This document shows, in pieces, positions 1 to 7,281 of a DNA stretch of 11,109 bases. The notes below the pieces were generated by a model, which worked only from the letters and a program-made list of their open reading frames with translations, did no database searches and was not told the origin of the DNA. The stretch is from positions 1-11,109 of the forward strand of contig CAMLDH010000098.1 of the NCBI GenBank assembly GCA_946478765.1, read 5' to 3'. A program made the translations under genes and the position numbers. Positions within the stretch are counted from its first letter, which is position 1. Every line of letters begins with the position of its first letter. This stretch comes from an uncultured Oxalobacteraceae bacterium (GTDB lineage: Bacteria; Pseudomonadota; Gammaproteobacteria; Burkholderiales; Burkholderiaceae).

Positions 1-1
1 T

Positions 2-1216
2 TGTCTGTCGCTTGCTGCGGGCATCATGCTGGCGGCTGGTGTCGCCGGTTGCAAAACGGCGCCGCCCCAGGCTGAAACGGACACTGCACAAACTGCTGCT
101 GGCGTCAGGCATAATCAGCTTTCGCTTGCCGCCATGGCTGGCCAGCCATCAATCGCTTCGAAGAGGGCACCCGCCGCGCATGCAGCCCTTCAGGAAGGTT
201 TTTTTCAGGCGCCAATCGGGATATGCACTTTCATCCCCAAACTCTGCGATACGACGCCAACGACTCCAGCGCAGCTTTTACCTGGGGAAAGCGAAGTAAC
301 CAGTTTTGGATCAAATCCGGGGAACCTGAAGATGTTCAAGTACGTACCCCAGAATTTGGGTACGGCACGCCCGCTAGTCGTGGCGCTTCATGGGTGCGTG
401 CAGGACGCGACGAGCTATGATGATGAAACCGGCTGGGTCCAGCTTGCTAACAAATTCCACTTCGCATTGCTGCTGCCACAACAAAACCAAATTAACAACT
501 TCGTCAAATGTTTCAGGTGGTTCGATTCAACCCAAAATCAGCGGGGTAATGGCGAGGCCTTATCGATCAAGCAGATGATCGACACGATGCTAGCCGACAC
601 GAGTTTGAATATTGACAGGACACAGGTCTATGTGACCGGACTTTCCGCAGGCGGAGGCATGACTGTCGTCATGCTGGCAACTTATCCGGAGATGTTTGCC
701 GGTGGAGCACCTATCGCAGGGATACCTTATGGATGTGCGCATACCGATACCGAAGCGACAAGCAACTGCGGAGTTAAGGGACCGCTCACCCCGCCGGGGA
801 CCAATACGCCTATGCAGCAATTGTCGCCTGCCGAGTGGGGCGATCGGGTGAGGAAGGCATCTCCCCACTCGGCTGGCCCCTTCCCTCGTGTCTCCATATG
901 GCAGGGAACCCGCGATCAGGTCGTGAACCCGCAGGCCGAGATCGAACTGATCAAGCAGTGGACCAATGTTCTGGGTGTCGGCCAAACGCCGCAAGTCGAT
1001 CAACAGTTCAAGACCACCCGTCATCAGGTATTCCAGGACAGCGCCGGCAAGCCGATGGTCGAAGCTTTTATCGTCAAGGGTATGGATCACGGCACACCGA
1101 TCGATCCCGGTTTGGCAAGCGATCAGTGCGGTACGTCTATACACGATCAGTTCATCATCCCAGCCGGCATTTGTTCCAGCTTCTTCATCGCCAAGTTCTG
1201 GGGACTGGCACATTAG
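2..1216 (+). CDS. PHB-depolymerase-type (LpqC-like) lipoprotein esterase, 5' partial
   Basis: Probable exported serine esterase of the poly(3-hydroxybutyrate) depolymerase/feruloyl-esterase superfamily. The frame is open to the left edge, and the residues before the first ATG (position 26) are hydrophobic and lead into a lipobox V-A-G-C with its Cys codon at 50-52. ATG26 would leave only eight residues before that Cys, so the true start is probably outside the window. Numbering from ATG26, the oxyanion segment LHGC is at 121-124, the nucleophile elbow G-L-S-A-G at 205-209 (Ser207), the likely acid in QGTRD at Asp297 and the likely base in GMDHG at His355. Several Cys (67, 74, 124, 162, 237, 248, 368, 383) could form disulfides, as expected outside the cytoplasm. 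The family hydrolyses ester bonds in polyesters or feruloylated polymers; the actual substrate is unknown. The next gene starts 44 bases later on the same strand, so co-transcription is likely. Confidence 0.85.
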   Translation, partial: CLSLAAGIMLAAGVAGCKTAPPQAETDTAQTAAGVRHNQLSLAAMAGQPSIASKRAPAAHAALQEGFFQAPIGICTFIPKLCDTTPTTPAQLLPGESEVTSFGSNPGNLKMFKYVPQNLGTARPLVVALHGCVQDATSYDDETGWVQLANKFHFALLLPQQNQINNFVKCFRWFDSTQNQRGNGEALSIKQMIDTMLADTSLNIDRTQVYVTGLSAGGGMTVVMLATYPEMFAGGAPIAGIPYGCAHTDTEATSNCGVKGPLTPPGTNTPMQQLSPAEWGDRVRKASPHSAGPFPRVSIWQGTRDQVVNPQAEIELIKQWTNVLGVGQTPQVDQQFKTTRHQVFQDSAGKPMVEAFIVKGMDHGTPIDPGLASDQCGTSIHDQFIIPAGICSSFFIAKFWGLAH

Positions 1217-1248
1217 GACCAGCGCTTGATTGTTTGAATTTCATCTTC

Positions 1249-1253
1249 AGGAG
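1249..1253 (+). promoter_or_regulatory. Shine-Dalgarno AGGAG fixing the start at 1261
   Basis: AGGAG lies 7 bases before ATG 1261. The same frame is open back to 835, but that upstream part overlaps the esterase gene in another frame and is shadow sequence. This site decides in favour of the 318-residue product. Confidence 0.75.
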
Positions 1254-1260
1254 ACCAAAC

Positions 1261-2217
1261 ATGAACACTGCAATGAATAAAGAGAATGCCATTGGCAAAA
1301 AAGTGTTGGGCTCAGTTCCAGAGGCCGAGAATCTGATTGTCACGAGCGACCATCGCTGGTTTGCCGGCGGCAATGACGGGTTCTATCAAATCGATCCGGA
1401 TGGCGTCACACCACCGCAGAAAATCCCGATTGCTTTCGATGCACATTCCACTCCTTCGATCGGCAACCGGGCTTTTTTCTTCGGCATTACCCAGTTCCAG
1501 CATTTTGTCTATGCTACCTGCACGCCCGATGTGACAAACGCGACCTCGCCGCGTTACATCATGCTGATGGATTTGCAGCAATCGCCAGCCACCATGGTGG
1601 CGATTCATCGAATATCCGATCCAGCAATTTTTGACGGCTTGGCATCGGATGCGGTCGGGCATCTGTATCTTACCAATCTAGGCACGTTTCGCCCTCTGCG
1701 GCCGGGCCGGATCGTCAAGCTCAACATGACCTCCCCCACGACAGTGGCCAGCCTGTCGACTTGGCTGGAGGCGGACGGCCATCCGAATGGCATCAAGATT
1801 GATCGAGACACGCTGTATTTCACGCAAGAACCGTTTCGTCTTCTGGGTCGCAGCACGGTGGAAAAAGCCCGCATCAAATCCGACGGGACGGCTGGCGTAC
1901 CGGAGACAATCTATACGACCGGAATCGCCCGGCTCCTGGACGACATTGAGCTGGTCGATGGCGGATTGGTGATTACACAGGGCGGGCTCATTGATGAGTT
2001 CGATCCCGCGACGTTTCATAACAGCCAGTTCAACAAGATCATCCATATCAGCGAATCCGGCCAGGAACTCCATAGCAGTGATATCCCGTTGTCTCCTCCC
2101 AGTGCGGTAAAACTGGTTCCCGATCCGGCATCGGCGTCTGCGGATTTGATCGTGACCGAGCGGACTGGTGAAGTCAGCCGATTAAGCCAGGGATGGGGAT
2201 TGAGAAACCGGCATTGA
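1261..2217 (+). CDS. SMP-30/gluconolactonase-like beta-propeller protein
   Basis: A 318-residue protein without signal peptide or membrane segment, matching the length of SMP-30/gluconolactonase/LRE-like six-bladed propellers (about 300 residues). Blade-like repeats are visible: FYQIDPDG (41-48), FDGLASDAVGHLYLTN (124-139), the characteristic HPNGIKID (174-181) followed by DTLYFTQ (183-189), then LLDDIELVDGGLVITQ (225-240). In SMP-30 enzymes, the Asn of the PNG strand and an Asp in a later loop bind the catalytic divalent metal; Asn176 and Asp227/228 are candidates here. A lactonase or related hydrolase role is plausible, but a non-enzymatic propeller cannot be excluded. The lack of an export signal is odd beside a lipoprotein esterase. 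The start is chosen from the Shine-Dalgarno site at 1249-1253. A decayed paralogue lies at about 3059-3322. Confidence 0.75.
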   Translation: MNTAMNKENAIGKKVLGSVPEAENLIVTSDHRWFAGGNDGFYQIDPDGVTPPQKIPIAFDAHSTPSIGNRAFFFGITQFQHFVYATCTPDVTNATSPRYIMLMDLQQSPATMVAIHRISDPAIFDGLASDAVGHLYLTNLGTFRPLRPGRIVKLNMTSPTTVASLSTWLEADGHPNGIKIDRDTLYFTQEPFRLLGRSTVEKARIKSDGTAGVPETIYTTGIARLLDDIELVDGGLVITQGGLIDEFDPATFHNSQFNKIIHISESGQELHSSDIPLSPPSAVKLVPDPASASADLIVTERTGEVSRLSQGWGLRNRH

Positions 2218-2223
2218 CACAGC

Positions 2224-2277
2224 CAAGCTACACTGCATGCGTTTATCGAAGCGATTGAACCGCCATCCGACGAATAG
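2224..2277 (+). pseudogene. C-terminal scrap of an alpha/beta hydrolase domain
   Basis: Just after the propeller gene, 54 bases align without gaps to positions 4396-4449 inside the large hydrolase gene, with 10 mismatches by eye. Read in the matching frame they encode QATLHAFIEAIEPPSDE and then a TAG stop, against QAALHAFTEAIQLPPGE in the intact protein (residues 367-383). Everything N-terminal to this segment is missing. The stop falls exactly where the first hydrolase domain of the 730-residue protein ends. It is best read as the tail of a deleted single-domain hydrolase paralogue that once followed the propeller gene. Confidence 0.65.
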
Positions 2278-2380
2278 AGGCAAACTCATGCGTGTCATTC
2301 GCCCCCCGGTCATTCCAAACGGCGTGACCGAGTCGCGAAGACATGTTACTTAAGTGCTGATTCCATAGGCAAATGACTTG

Positions 2381-2545
2381 CTAGTCCGGCGGCGCATCCC
2401 CTCGGCCTTCCCCCGCACGCGCGGCCTTCGCTTTCGCTTGCAAAAAGCTACGCAATTGCTGAAGGTTGGAATCTTCCGCGAGGTCCGTCCATTCCACCGT
2501 ATGCCGCTGTTCTCCTTGCTCAATGGTGAGCGTAGCGCGATACCC
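2381..2545 (-). pseudogene. Probable emfourin-type protease inhibitor, C-terminal remnant
   Basis: Read on the minus strand from about 2545 to a TAG at 2381-2383, the frame gives YRATLTIEQGEQRHTVEW, then a DLAEDSNLQQLRSFL segment and an Ala/Gly-rich tail. The pattern of a strand pair with TLTIxxGxxxHxVxW followed by a short leucine-rich helix fits the C-terminus of emfourins, small proteins encoded directly downstream of M4 proteases (protealysin operons) that inhibit them. The N-terminal part is gone and the segment is joined out of frame to the protease remnant near 2530-2550. The identification is inferred from pattern and position and not confirmed; it could be another small protein. Confidence 0.45.
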
Positions 2546-2901
2546 TTGACCTTGTCCGTAAACAGTCCGGTGCCGATCAGCCAGTCGGCCTGATCGGCCG
2601 TCTGTTTGAGCACGTATTGCTTGATGAGCGAACCGAATACGTCCGACATTGACTCATTGAGCGCACCGGATTGAAAGAAGTTCATGAGCTCAGCCTCATG
2701 CTGCATCACACCATGCGTCAATTCATGACCGATGACATCAAGCGAGATGGTAAATCGATTGAACAGATCGCCATCGCCAAATGCCATGCGCTCTCCATCC
2801 CAGAATGCATTGTTGAAATCCTGGCGGAAGTGCGCCGTGGCATCCAACGGCATGCCTTTGAAGGCAGCAATTCTTGTGCCTGATGGCGCGCCATGTGCCC
2901 G
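2530..2901 (-). pseudogene. M4 (thermolysin/protealysin-like) metalloprotease core remnant
   Basis: On the minus strand this frame holds the heart of an M4 neutral metallopeptidase. From the ATG at 2853, NNAFWDG is at residues 14-20, GDGD at 27-30, the zinc/catalytic motif HELTH at 43-47 (bases 2713-2727), and ALNESMSDVFG at 64-74 with Glu67 as expected third zinc ligand, followed by ADWLIG. Family members are 340 residues or more; only about 110-125 residues survive. An in-frame TAG at 2902-2904 blocks the N-terminal side (propeptide and first part of the domain). After about residue 108 the homology stops and the frame runs into inhibitor-like sequence in another frame. The region carrying the second catalytic His of M4 enzymes is therefore absent, so no active protease can be made. 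It is antisense to all genes around it in this block. Confidence 0.8.
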
Positions 2902-3058
2902 CTATTGCCAGCCGCGCCAAAGCGAAAACGTTGCGAGCACAAATGGATGGTTTGCGTGGAAAGAAATAAACCAAACTGCTGTTTTACGGTCTTTTTATTT
3001 GACGTTCGAGGGAATTAAACGGCGCTGTTTTTCTTGCACTCGATGGATGAAGCGCCAG

Positions 3059-3322
3059 GTTCGATTCGGATAGCATGACTGAATGTTGATTGCCAGAAGA
3101 TCGCAATTGCTTTTCGATGCGAGCTCCGTGCCGTCGATCGAGAGCTGGAGTTTTTTGCATTACCCAGTTCCAGCATTTTGTTTATTCTATCTACACGCCC
3201 GATGTAAAAAGTGGAGCCTCGCCGCGTTACATCATGCTGATGGATTTGCTGCAATCGCCGGCTCCCTGGTGGCGATTCATTCAATACTCGATCCGGTATG
3301 GAAACTGAAAAATCGGCATTGA
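3059..3322 (+). pseudogene. Decayed paralogue of the SMP-30-like propeller gene
   Basis: Bases 3157-3294 align to 1484-1622 of the intact propeller gene with about 20 mismatches and a one-base deletion (roughly 85% identity by eye). Weaker similarity extends left to about 3059. The encoded text is recognisable: ITQFQHFVY, then SPRYIMLMDL, then a frame change after QSPA into VAIHSILDP. There the sequence jumps to the very end of the gene: KNRH and a TGA at 3320-3322, matching RNRH and TGA at 2215-2217. About 190 codons are thus deleted internally, the start is lost and one frameshift is present. The remnant sits immediately before, and slightly overlaps, the large hydrolase gene, mirroring the order propeller-hydrolase. 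Confidence 0.75.
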
Positions 3323-5490
3323 AGCAGTCTGAGATGTTGCCCGGAAAGACAAGCCGGAGCGGCATACGGATAATGGGATGGGGCTTGGTGCGCGCTTTAC
3401 TCTACCTTGTCAACATCATTACGCTGCTGCTGCTTCTGTTTTTCACGTTCTACCTTCCTTGGTCAGCATGGCCGGACAGCGAAATCCTACATGACGTCGA
3501 GACACGGAAACCCTTGCACGATACGCATCCTCGTCAGCTTATCGTATTGATGCATGGCGGCGGCCTTTGTCCAAACCAGAATGTTCACCAATTCGGCTTG
3601 CCCGCCACCCAAGAACAATCCGGGTTTTCCTGGTGCGACATGCTGGAGAAGGCAGTGCATTGGTTACTCGCAGGGAAAGGCGGACCTTCCCAAGCCCTCA
3701 CGCCATCCGAACGCACGATTTGGCAGCTTGTGCGAAACGCCTATCCGGACGCAGCGATCCTGATACCGAAGTACGACAGCAGTCTGCTTTCCAATCAGGA
3801 TCCATTTCAGCTTGCCGTGGCGCTTGAATTTGCGATACGAGCGGCGGATGAGCGCGACGACTATCGCGACATTATCTTGATCGGTGCCAGCATAGGTTCG
3901 CTCATTGCGCGCAAAGCCTATTTGTATGGCATGGGGATCAATCACGATCATCCTGCTTTGCCCAATGCACAAAGCGACACCGCTTACCGCAAGCCGTGGG
4001 CGGAAAAAGTGTCGCGTATCGTGTTCGCGTCAGGGGTAAGCCGTGGGTGGGATCCGGATGCCAAGCCGGAAAAAATGTCACTCGCTACACACTTGCTGAA
4101 TAAACTGTTCGTCAGGCTGGCGGAATGGACGGGCACCGGCGGGCTGATCCGCAGCCTGGAGAGAGGAACGCCTTTCATCGCCAATTCGCGCATCCAGTGG
4201 GTTCGCGACCTGCCCGTGGCCTTGGCCAAGGCGCACATCAAGGCGCCAACCTCAGTCCAGTTGCTCGGCACCGTAGACGATCTCGTGTCGGCCAATGATA
4301 TTTCCGATCTCATCGCCAGTCGCGATTTTGCGTTGATCCCGGTTAGTGGCGCCGGTCACCTGCAGGTTCTCCGCTTTGACAACTCCCTGCCAGGGCAAGC
4401 TGCGCTGCATGCGTTTACCGAAGCGATTCAACTGCCACCCGGCGAACTATTGCGGCGCTATGGCAAGAGCACTGCAACCGATGGGGCCGTCAAAAAAAGC
4501 GACATCATCTTCATCATGCATGGCATTCGCGATATAGGAGATTGGGAGCCAATGCTAAGGGATGCGCTCAAGGAAAATTACCAGCGTGCGCATGGATACG
4601 ACCCGGTCAATGCCAGCGACCGGAACCTCGAAATACGCACCGACAAGTACGGCTATTTCCCGATGATCCCGTTCCTGTTGCTGGGCGAACGCCAGAAGTA
4701 CGTGAAGTGGTTCATGGACCAATACACCGAGGCACTCGCGTCCGCACCCGATGCAAAAGTCAGCTATTTCGGACATAGCAACGGCACGTATGTGCTGGCG
4801 AGCGCGCTCGAGCATTACAAGGCGCTCATGATGGATCGCGTGGCTTTCGCCGCCTCGGTGATGCCGCGCCGCTACCCATGGGACCAACTGCATCGAGAAG
4901 GCCGTATCAACGACTTTCGCAGCGACATGGGCAATGCCGACTGGGTCGTCGCATTGTTCCCGGGTTTTTTCGAATTGGCGTACAACCTCACCGGCATCAA
5001 ATGGCTGGAGCTTGGCTCCAGCGGCTTCAATGGTTTCAACGACACCTTCGGGAATCGGCACGAGACCTATTATAAGGGCGCACATGATTGCATGCTCAAT
5101 CGCGCCAACTTTCAATCGATTGCCCGATTTCTCGTCAGCGGCGATACGCCGAAGTCGGAAGATAACAGTCATGCCATAGAGCAGATTCCCAATAGCACAA
5201 TCACGACATTGGCCAAATTTACCTGGCTGATCTGGAGTGTGCTCGCGTTATGCATCGTCTTGCTGGGGCGCATCGTCGCGCCATTACTGGTTTATGCCAT
5301 TGATTTGATGCTTCCCTATCTGACAAATAAAGCGCATTCTCTGCGCGACTGGGCGCACGATGCCGCTCCGCATTGCAAATCCTGGCCCTGGCTGTGGGGC
5401 CTAGTGGCTGGGTGCGGCGCATTAAATCGCAAACGTTGCGGCTGGATTGGGTATCTTGCGCTTTTGTTTGTTGCTCTGTATGCGCTCTGA
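3298..5490 (+). CDS. Membrane-anchored tandem alpha/beta hydrolase (two domains)
   Basis: A 730-residue protein. A hydrophobic segment at about 29-52 is an N-terminal membrane anchor. Domain 1 (about 78-385) has the oxyanion segment LMHGGG (84-89), nucleophile elbow G-A-S-I-G (196-200, Ser198), candidate acid in GTVDD (Asp327/328) and candidate base in GAGH (His354). Domain 2 (about 402-615) repeats the plan: IMHGIRD (406-412), G-H-S-N-G (492-496, Ser494) and GAHD (His596). The C-terminus has further membrane segments at about 640-672 and 714-730. Such folds serve esterases, lipases and acyltransferases; the substrate is unknown. Neither ATG 3298 nor ATG 3334 (Met13) has a clear Shine-Dalgarno site. 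The first eight codons from 3298 overlap the tail of the propeller remnant, so 3334, just after its stop, is a credible alternative start. The cell location of the catalytic domains depends on membrane topology, which is not resolved here. Confidence 0.8.
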   Translation: METEKSALKQSEMLPGKTSRSGIRIMGWGLVRALLYLVNIITLLLLLFFTFYLPWSAWPDSEILHDVETRKPLHDTHPRQLIVLMHGGGLCPNQNVHQFGLPATQEQSGFSWCDMLEKAVHWLLAGKGGPSQALTPSERTIWQLVRNAYPDAAILIPKYDSSLLSNQDPFQLAVALEFAIRAADERDDYRDIILIGASIGSLIARKAYLYGMGINHDHPALPNAQSDTAYRKPWAEKVSRIVFASGVSRGWDPDAKPEKMSLATHLLNKLFVRLAEWTGTGGLIRSLERGTPFIANSRIQWVRDLPVALAKAHIKAPTSVQLLGTVDDLVSANDISDLIASRDFALIPVSGAGHLQVLRFDNSLPGQAALHAFTEAIQLPPGELLRRYGKSTATDGAVKKSDIIFIMHGIRDIGDWEPMLRDALKENYQRAHGYDPVNASDRNLEIRTDKYGYFPMIPFLLLGERQKYVKWFMDQYTEALASAPDAKVSYFGHSNGTYVLASALEHYKALMMDRVAFAASVMPRRYPWDQLHREGRINDFRSDMGNADWVVALFPGFFELAYNLTGIKWLELGSSGFNGFNDTFGNRHETYYKGAHDCMLNRANFQSIARFLVSGDTPKSEDNSHAIEQIPNSTITTLAKFTWLIWSVLALCIVLLGRIVAPLLVYAIDLMLPYLTNKAHSLRDWAHDAAPHCKSWPWLWGLVAGCGALNRKRCGWIGYLALLFVALYAL

Positions 5491-6013
5491 CCAAGAACTT
5501 ATTCTAATTTGCATTAGAAGTTGCATTAATTATCCATTCCCATGCGCAGATACTTTTGATGCGTTCGGATAACTGTAAGAAGCTGTTATCAAGAAAAGTT
5601 GAGCTGAGAAAGAACTAGATTCTCGGATCCGGATCACGGCTTTTAGGAAGAAAGATGTACCCGATCGTCTCCCCATGAAAAGCGCTCTAACTTTGCGCCC
5701 CCGACAGGGTAATCGGTTTGCATCGTAACAACTACGCCGGATACCATTTGCCACCGTTGTCTCACATTAGCACTTTAACTCTAGTCTAGAAAGCCACCGT
5801 TTCTTTGACTTTCAGTAAAGGTAGATCACGGTGTCCCCCTCTGAAATGCAAAAAAAATCCATTTGGCATTTCTCAAACATAGGCTGAACTTGCTTGCACA
5901 TTGCAATGATTCACTTATGGGATTGCAGAAGCTTTTCACAAAAAGATTTACCGGTAAATCGCGGGTACAGTTGGCAAAATCCCAGTGAAATCCCACGTCA
6001 ACGCCAAGCCACT
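5491..6013. other. Gene-poor interval with one AT-rich hairpin
   Basis: About 520 bases without a convincing coding region on either strand. Short open frames here have no recognisable motif or ribosome binding site. The only structure I can point to is the hairpin directly after the hydrolase stop. The right end carries the decayed tail of the frameshifted regulator that begins at 6230 on the minus strand. Confidence 0.5.
5495..5523 (+). terminator. AT-rich hairpin after the hydrolase gene (weak terminator candidate)
   Basis: TTCTAAT (5502-5508) and ATTAGAA (5513-5519) form a perfect 7-bp stem around a 4-base loop, and the outer AACTT/AAGTT can extend it past a small bulge. It lies a few bases after the stop at 5488-5490. 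No T-run follows on the plus strand, so it may be an mRNA 3'-end stabiliser or a protein-binding palindrome and not an intrinsic terminator. Confidence 0.3.
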
Positions 6014-6230
6014 TCAATTGACAATAAGCAGGTTCGGGCCGCGCCAGTAGTCTAACTGACGATGCCACGCTTGGTTTGCACGATATTTCTTCGGCCTGAG
6101 ACACACCGCAGGCATTGCCGTACGCCCCCACTTGCTGATTCGTCACGACATGCGCATCGAACAGGCAAGAAAAATCCGCTTGTGTAAGGCCAAGTGATTT
6201 CCGTATAGCGACGCTCTCTTCAGGACTCAT
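6014..6230 (-). pseudogene. XRE-type helix-turn-helix regulator, frameshifted
   Basis: From the ATG at 6230 the minus strand encodes MSPEESVAIRKSLGLTQADF and then DAHVVT, the typical opening of a short XRE/Cro-type DNA-binding domain (helix 1, then GLTQ at the start of the HTH). The annotatable frame then becomes low-quality sequence. Removing one A in the ACGAATC stretch (about 6140-6146) restores VVTISKWGR, which resembles the (V/I)SKWERG recognition-helix motif; that frame ends at a stop at 6014-6016. A one-base insertion therefore appears to have broken the gene. It has no clear Shine-Dalgarno site. It may be an old regulator or antitoxin; no partner toxin is visible nearby. The unshifted frame stays open to 5826 but shows no further domain. 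Confidence 0.5.
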
Positions 6231-6322
6231 GAACTAGGCGAAACAGCAACCAAAAGAAATATGCTTTTACTTGGTTTATCTGTTTGCAATTAGTTGTGCA
6301 GCAAAAATTTCCATGGGTGCAT

Positions 6323-6347
6323 AAAAAAGGCATCCGTTCTGGATGCC
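6323..6347 (-). terminator. Intrinsic terminator of the minus-strand XRE gene
   Basis: On the minus strand, GGCATCC and GGATGCC (6341-6347 and 6329-6335) form a perfect 7-bp GC-rich stem with a 5-base loop, followed directly by TTTTTT (6323-6328). It lies 16 bases beyond the stop codon of the XRE gene (6364-6366), the standard position for Rho-independent termination. Confidence 0.85.
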
Positions 6348-6363
6348 CTACTATTTCCCTCAG

Positions 6364-6789
6364 TTATATTTCTACCCCCTTCAGAAAAGTTTCGACCTTC
6401 TCCTGCATCCCCTTCTGCGGCAGATTCTGTCCTCGCTCCCAGTATCCCCACGTTTCTTCATGGATACCTGCCGCACGACCTGCTTCCTTGATCGACCAGC
6501 CTTTGATGCAGCGAACATAGTAGAGCCGCTCGGCAAGTGTCACCGGTTGCGGCAGTGGAACGTATCCGAGAAAATGCACAATCCTCGGAAAATCTTTCGG
6601 CAATGGTGTAGTCTTGCCCTTTTCCCAATTGAGCACCGTGTACGCATCCACACCAATGAGTATCCCTGCCTGTTTCTGGGTCAATCCCTCTGCAAGCCGC
6701 TTGCGCTTGATGTGCTCGCCGACCGTTTTTGGTTCAGTTACAAACTCTTTATTTTTCAATGACTTGAGCGTGATCGGCAGCCCCGGCAA
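6364..6789 (-). CDS. XRE-family transcriptional regulator, two HTH segments
   Basis: A 141-residue cytoplasmic DNA-binding protein. The first XRE-type helix-turn-helix covers about 23-62 (TVGEHIKRKRL, then GLTQKQAG, then VLNWEKG). A conserved-looking linker FLGYVPLP (73-80) leads into a second, more degenerate HTH-like unit at about 84-122 (TLAERLYYVR, WSIKEAG, GYWERG). Proteins of this architecture are common, poorly characterised regulators in soil proteobacteria. The start is TTG at 6787-6789 without an evident Shine-Dalgarno site, and no internal Met is available before the HTH. The gene starts 5 bases from the truncated comM fragment on the other strand, so its native promoter and possibly its first codons may have been lost. 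A strong terminator follows it. Targets are unknown. Confidence 0.7.
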   Translation of the reverse strand: MPGLPITLKSLKNKEFVTEPKTVGEHIKRKRLAEGLTQKQAGILIGVDAYTVLNWEKGKTTPLPKDFPRIVHFLGYVPLPQPVTLAERLYYVRCIKGWSIKEAGRAAGIHEETWGYWERGQNLPQKGMQEKVETFLKGVEI

Positions 6790-6793
6790 AAAG

Positions 6794-7267
6794 GCAATGC
6801 GGGGATGTCCTTGCGGTTATCTCGGTCATCCGGCCAACAAGTGCCGCTGCACGCCGGATAATATCGCGCGCTACCAAGACAGGATTTCCGGCCCACTGCT
6901 GGATCGCATCGACATGCAAATCCAGGTCGGCGCATTGCCGCATGATGACCTGGTGAAAGAAGCCAACGGCGAACCGTCCAGCAAAGTGGCGGCACGCGTG
7001 GAGCAGGCGTTTGGCGCGCAACTGCAGCGCCAAGGCAAAGCCAACAATCTCCTGTCGCCCAGCGACATCGACCGGCACTGCACACCGGACGGCGCCGGCG
7101 AACAGTTGCTGCGCAGTGTGATGACGCGCCTGAACTGGTCGGCGCGCGCCTATCATCGCGTGCTGAAGGTGGCGCGCACGATTGCCGATCTCGATAACAG
7201 CACCACCGTCGGACAGGTGCACGTGGCGGAAGCCATCCAGTACCGGCGCGCATTGCGAGAACATTGA
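6794..7267 (+). pseudogene. comM: ComM/YifB (Mg-chelatase-like AAA+ ATPase), C-terminal fragment
   Basis: The 157 readable codons match the C-terminal third of YifB/ComM, a roughly 500-residue AAA+ protein that in Vibrio and Haemophilus promotes branch migration during natural transformation. Visible landmarks are CPCGYLGH and the CRCTP pair forming the family's Cys-rich insertion, then RYQDRISGPLLDRIDMQI (the conserved sensor/arginine-finger region), and the C-terminal helical domain ending in RTIADLD and EAIQYRR. The N-terminal Lon-like part and the Walker A and B motifs are absent. Sequence left of 6794 belongs to the XRE gene on the opposite strand, so the break is sharp. The normal stop (7265-7267) is kept. 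It cannot be an active ATPase; an intact copy presumably exists elsewhere. Confidence 0.85.
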
Positions 7268-7281
7268 CGCAGAGCGACACA

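Noticed and set aside
590..1213. Long minus-strand open frame opposite the esterase gene
   Set aside because: The plus strand encodes a complete catalytic triad in recognisable order; the antisense frame has no motif or ribosome binding site and is a shadow.
835..1260. Upstream extension of the propeller frame to 835
   Set aside because: It overlaps the esterase in another frame, its text is Arg/Ser-rich noise, and a proper Shine-Dalgarno site and ATG occur at 1249-1263.
2288..2353. 21-codon ORF beginning MRVIRPPVIPNG after an AGAGG
   Set aside because: It has a fair ribosome binding site but is too short to identify and ends in decayed sequence; perhaps the start of a lost gene, but not supportable as a feature.
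4555..5172. 205-codon minus-strand open frame opposite the hydrolase
   Set aside because: Antisense shadow of the well-supported second hydrolase domain.
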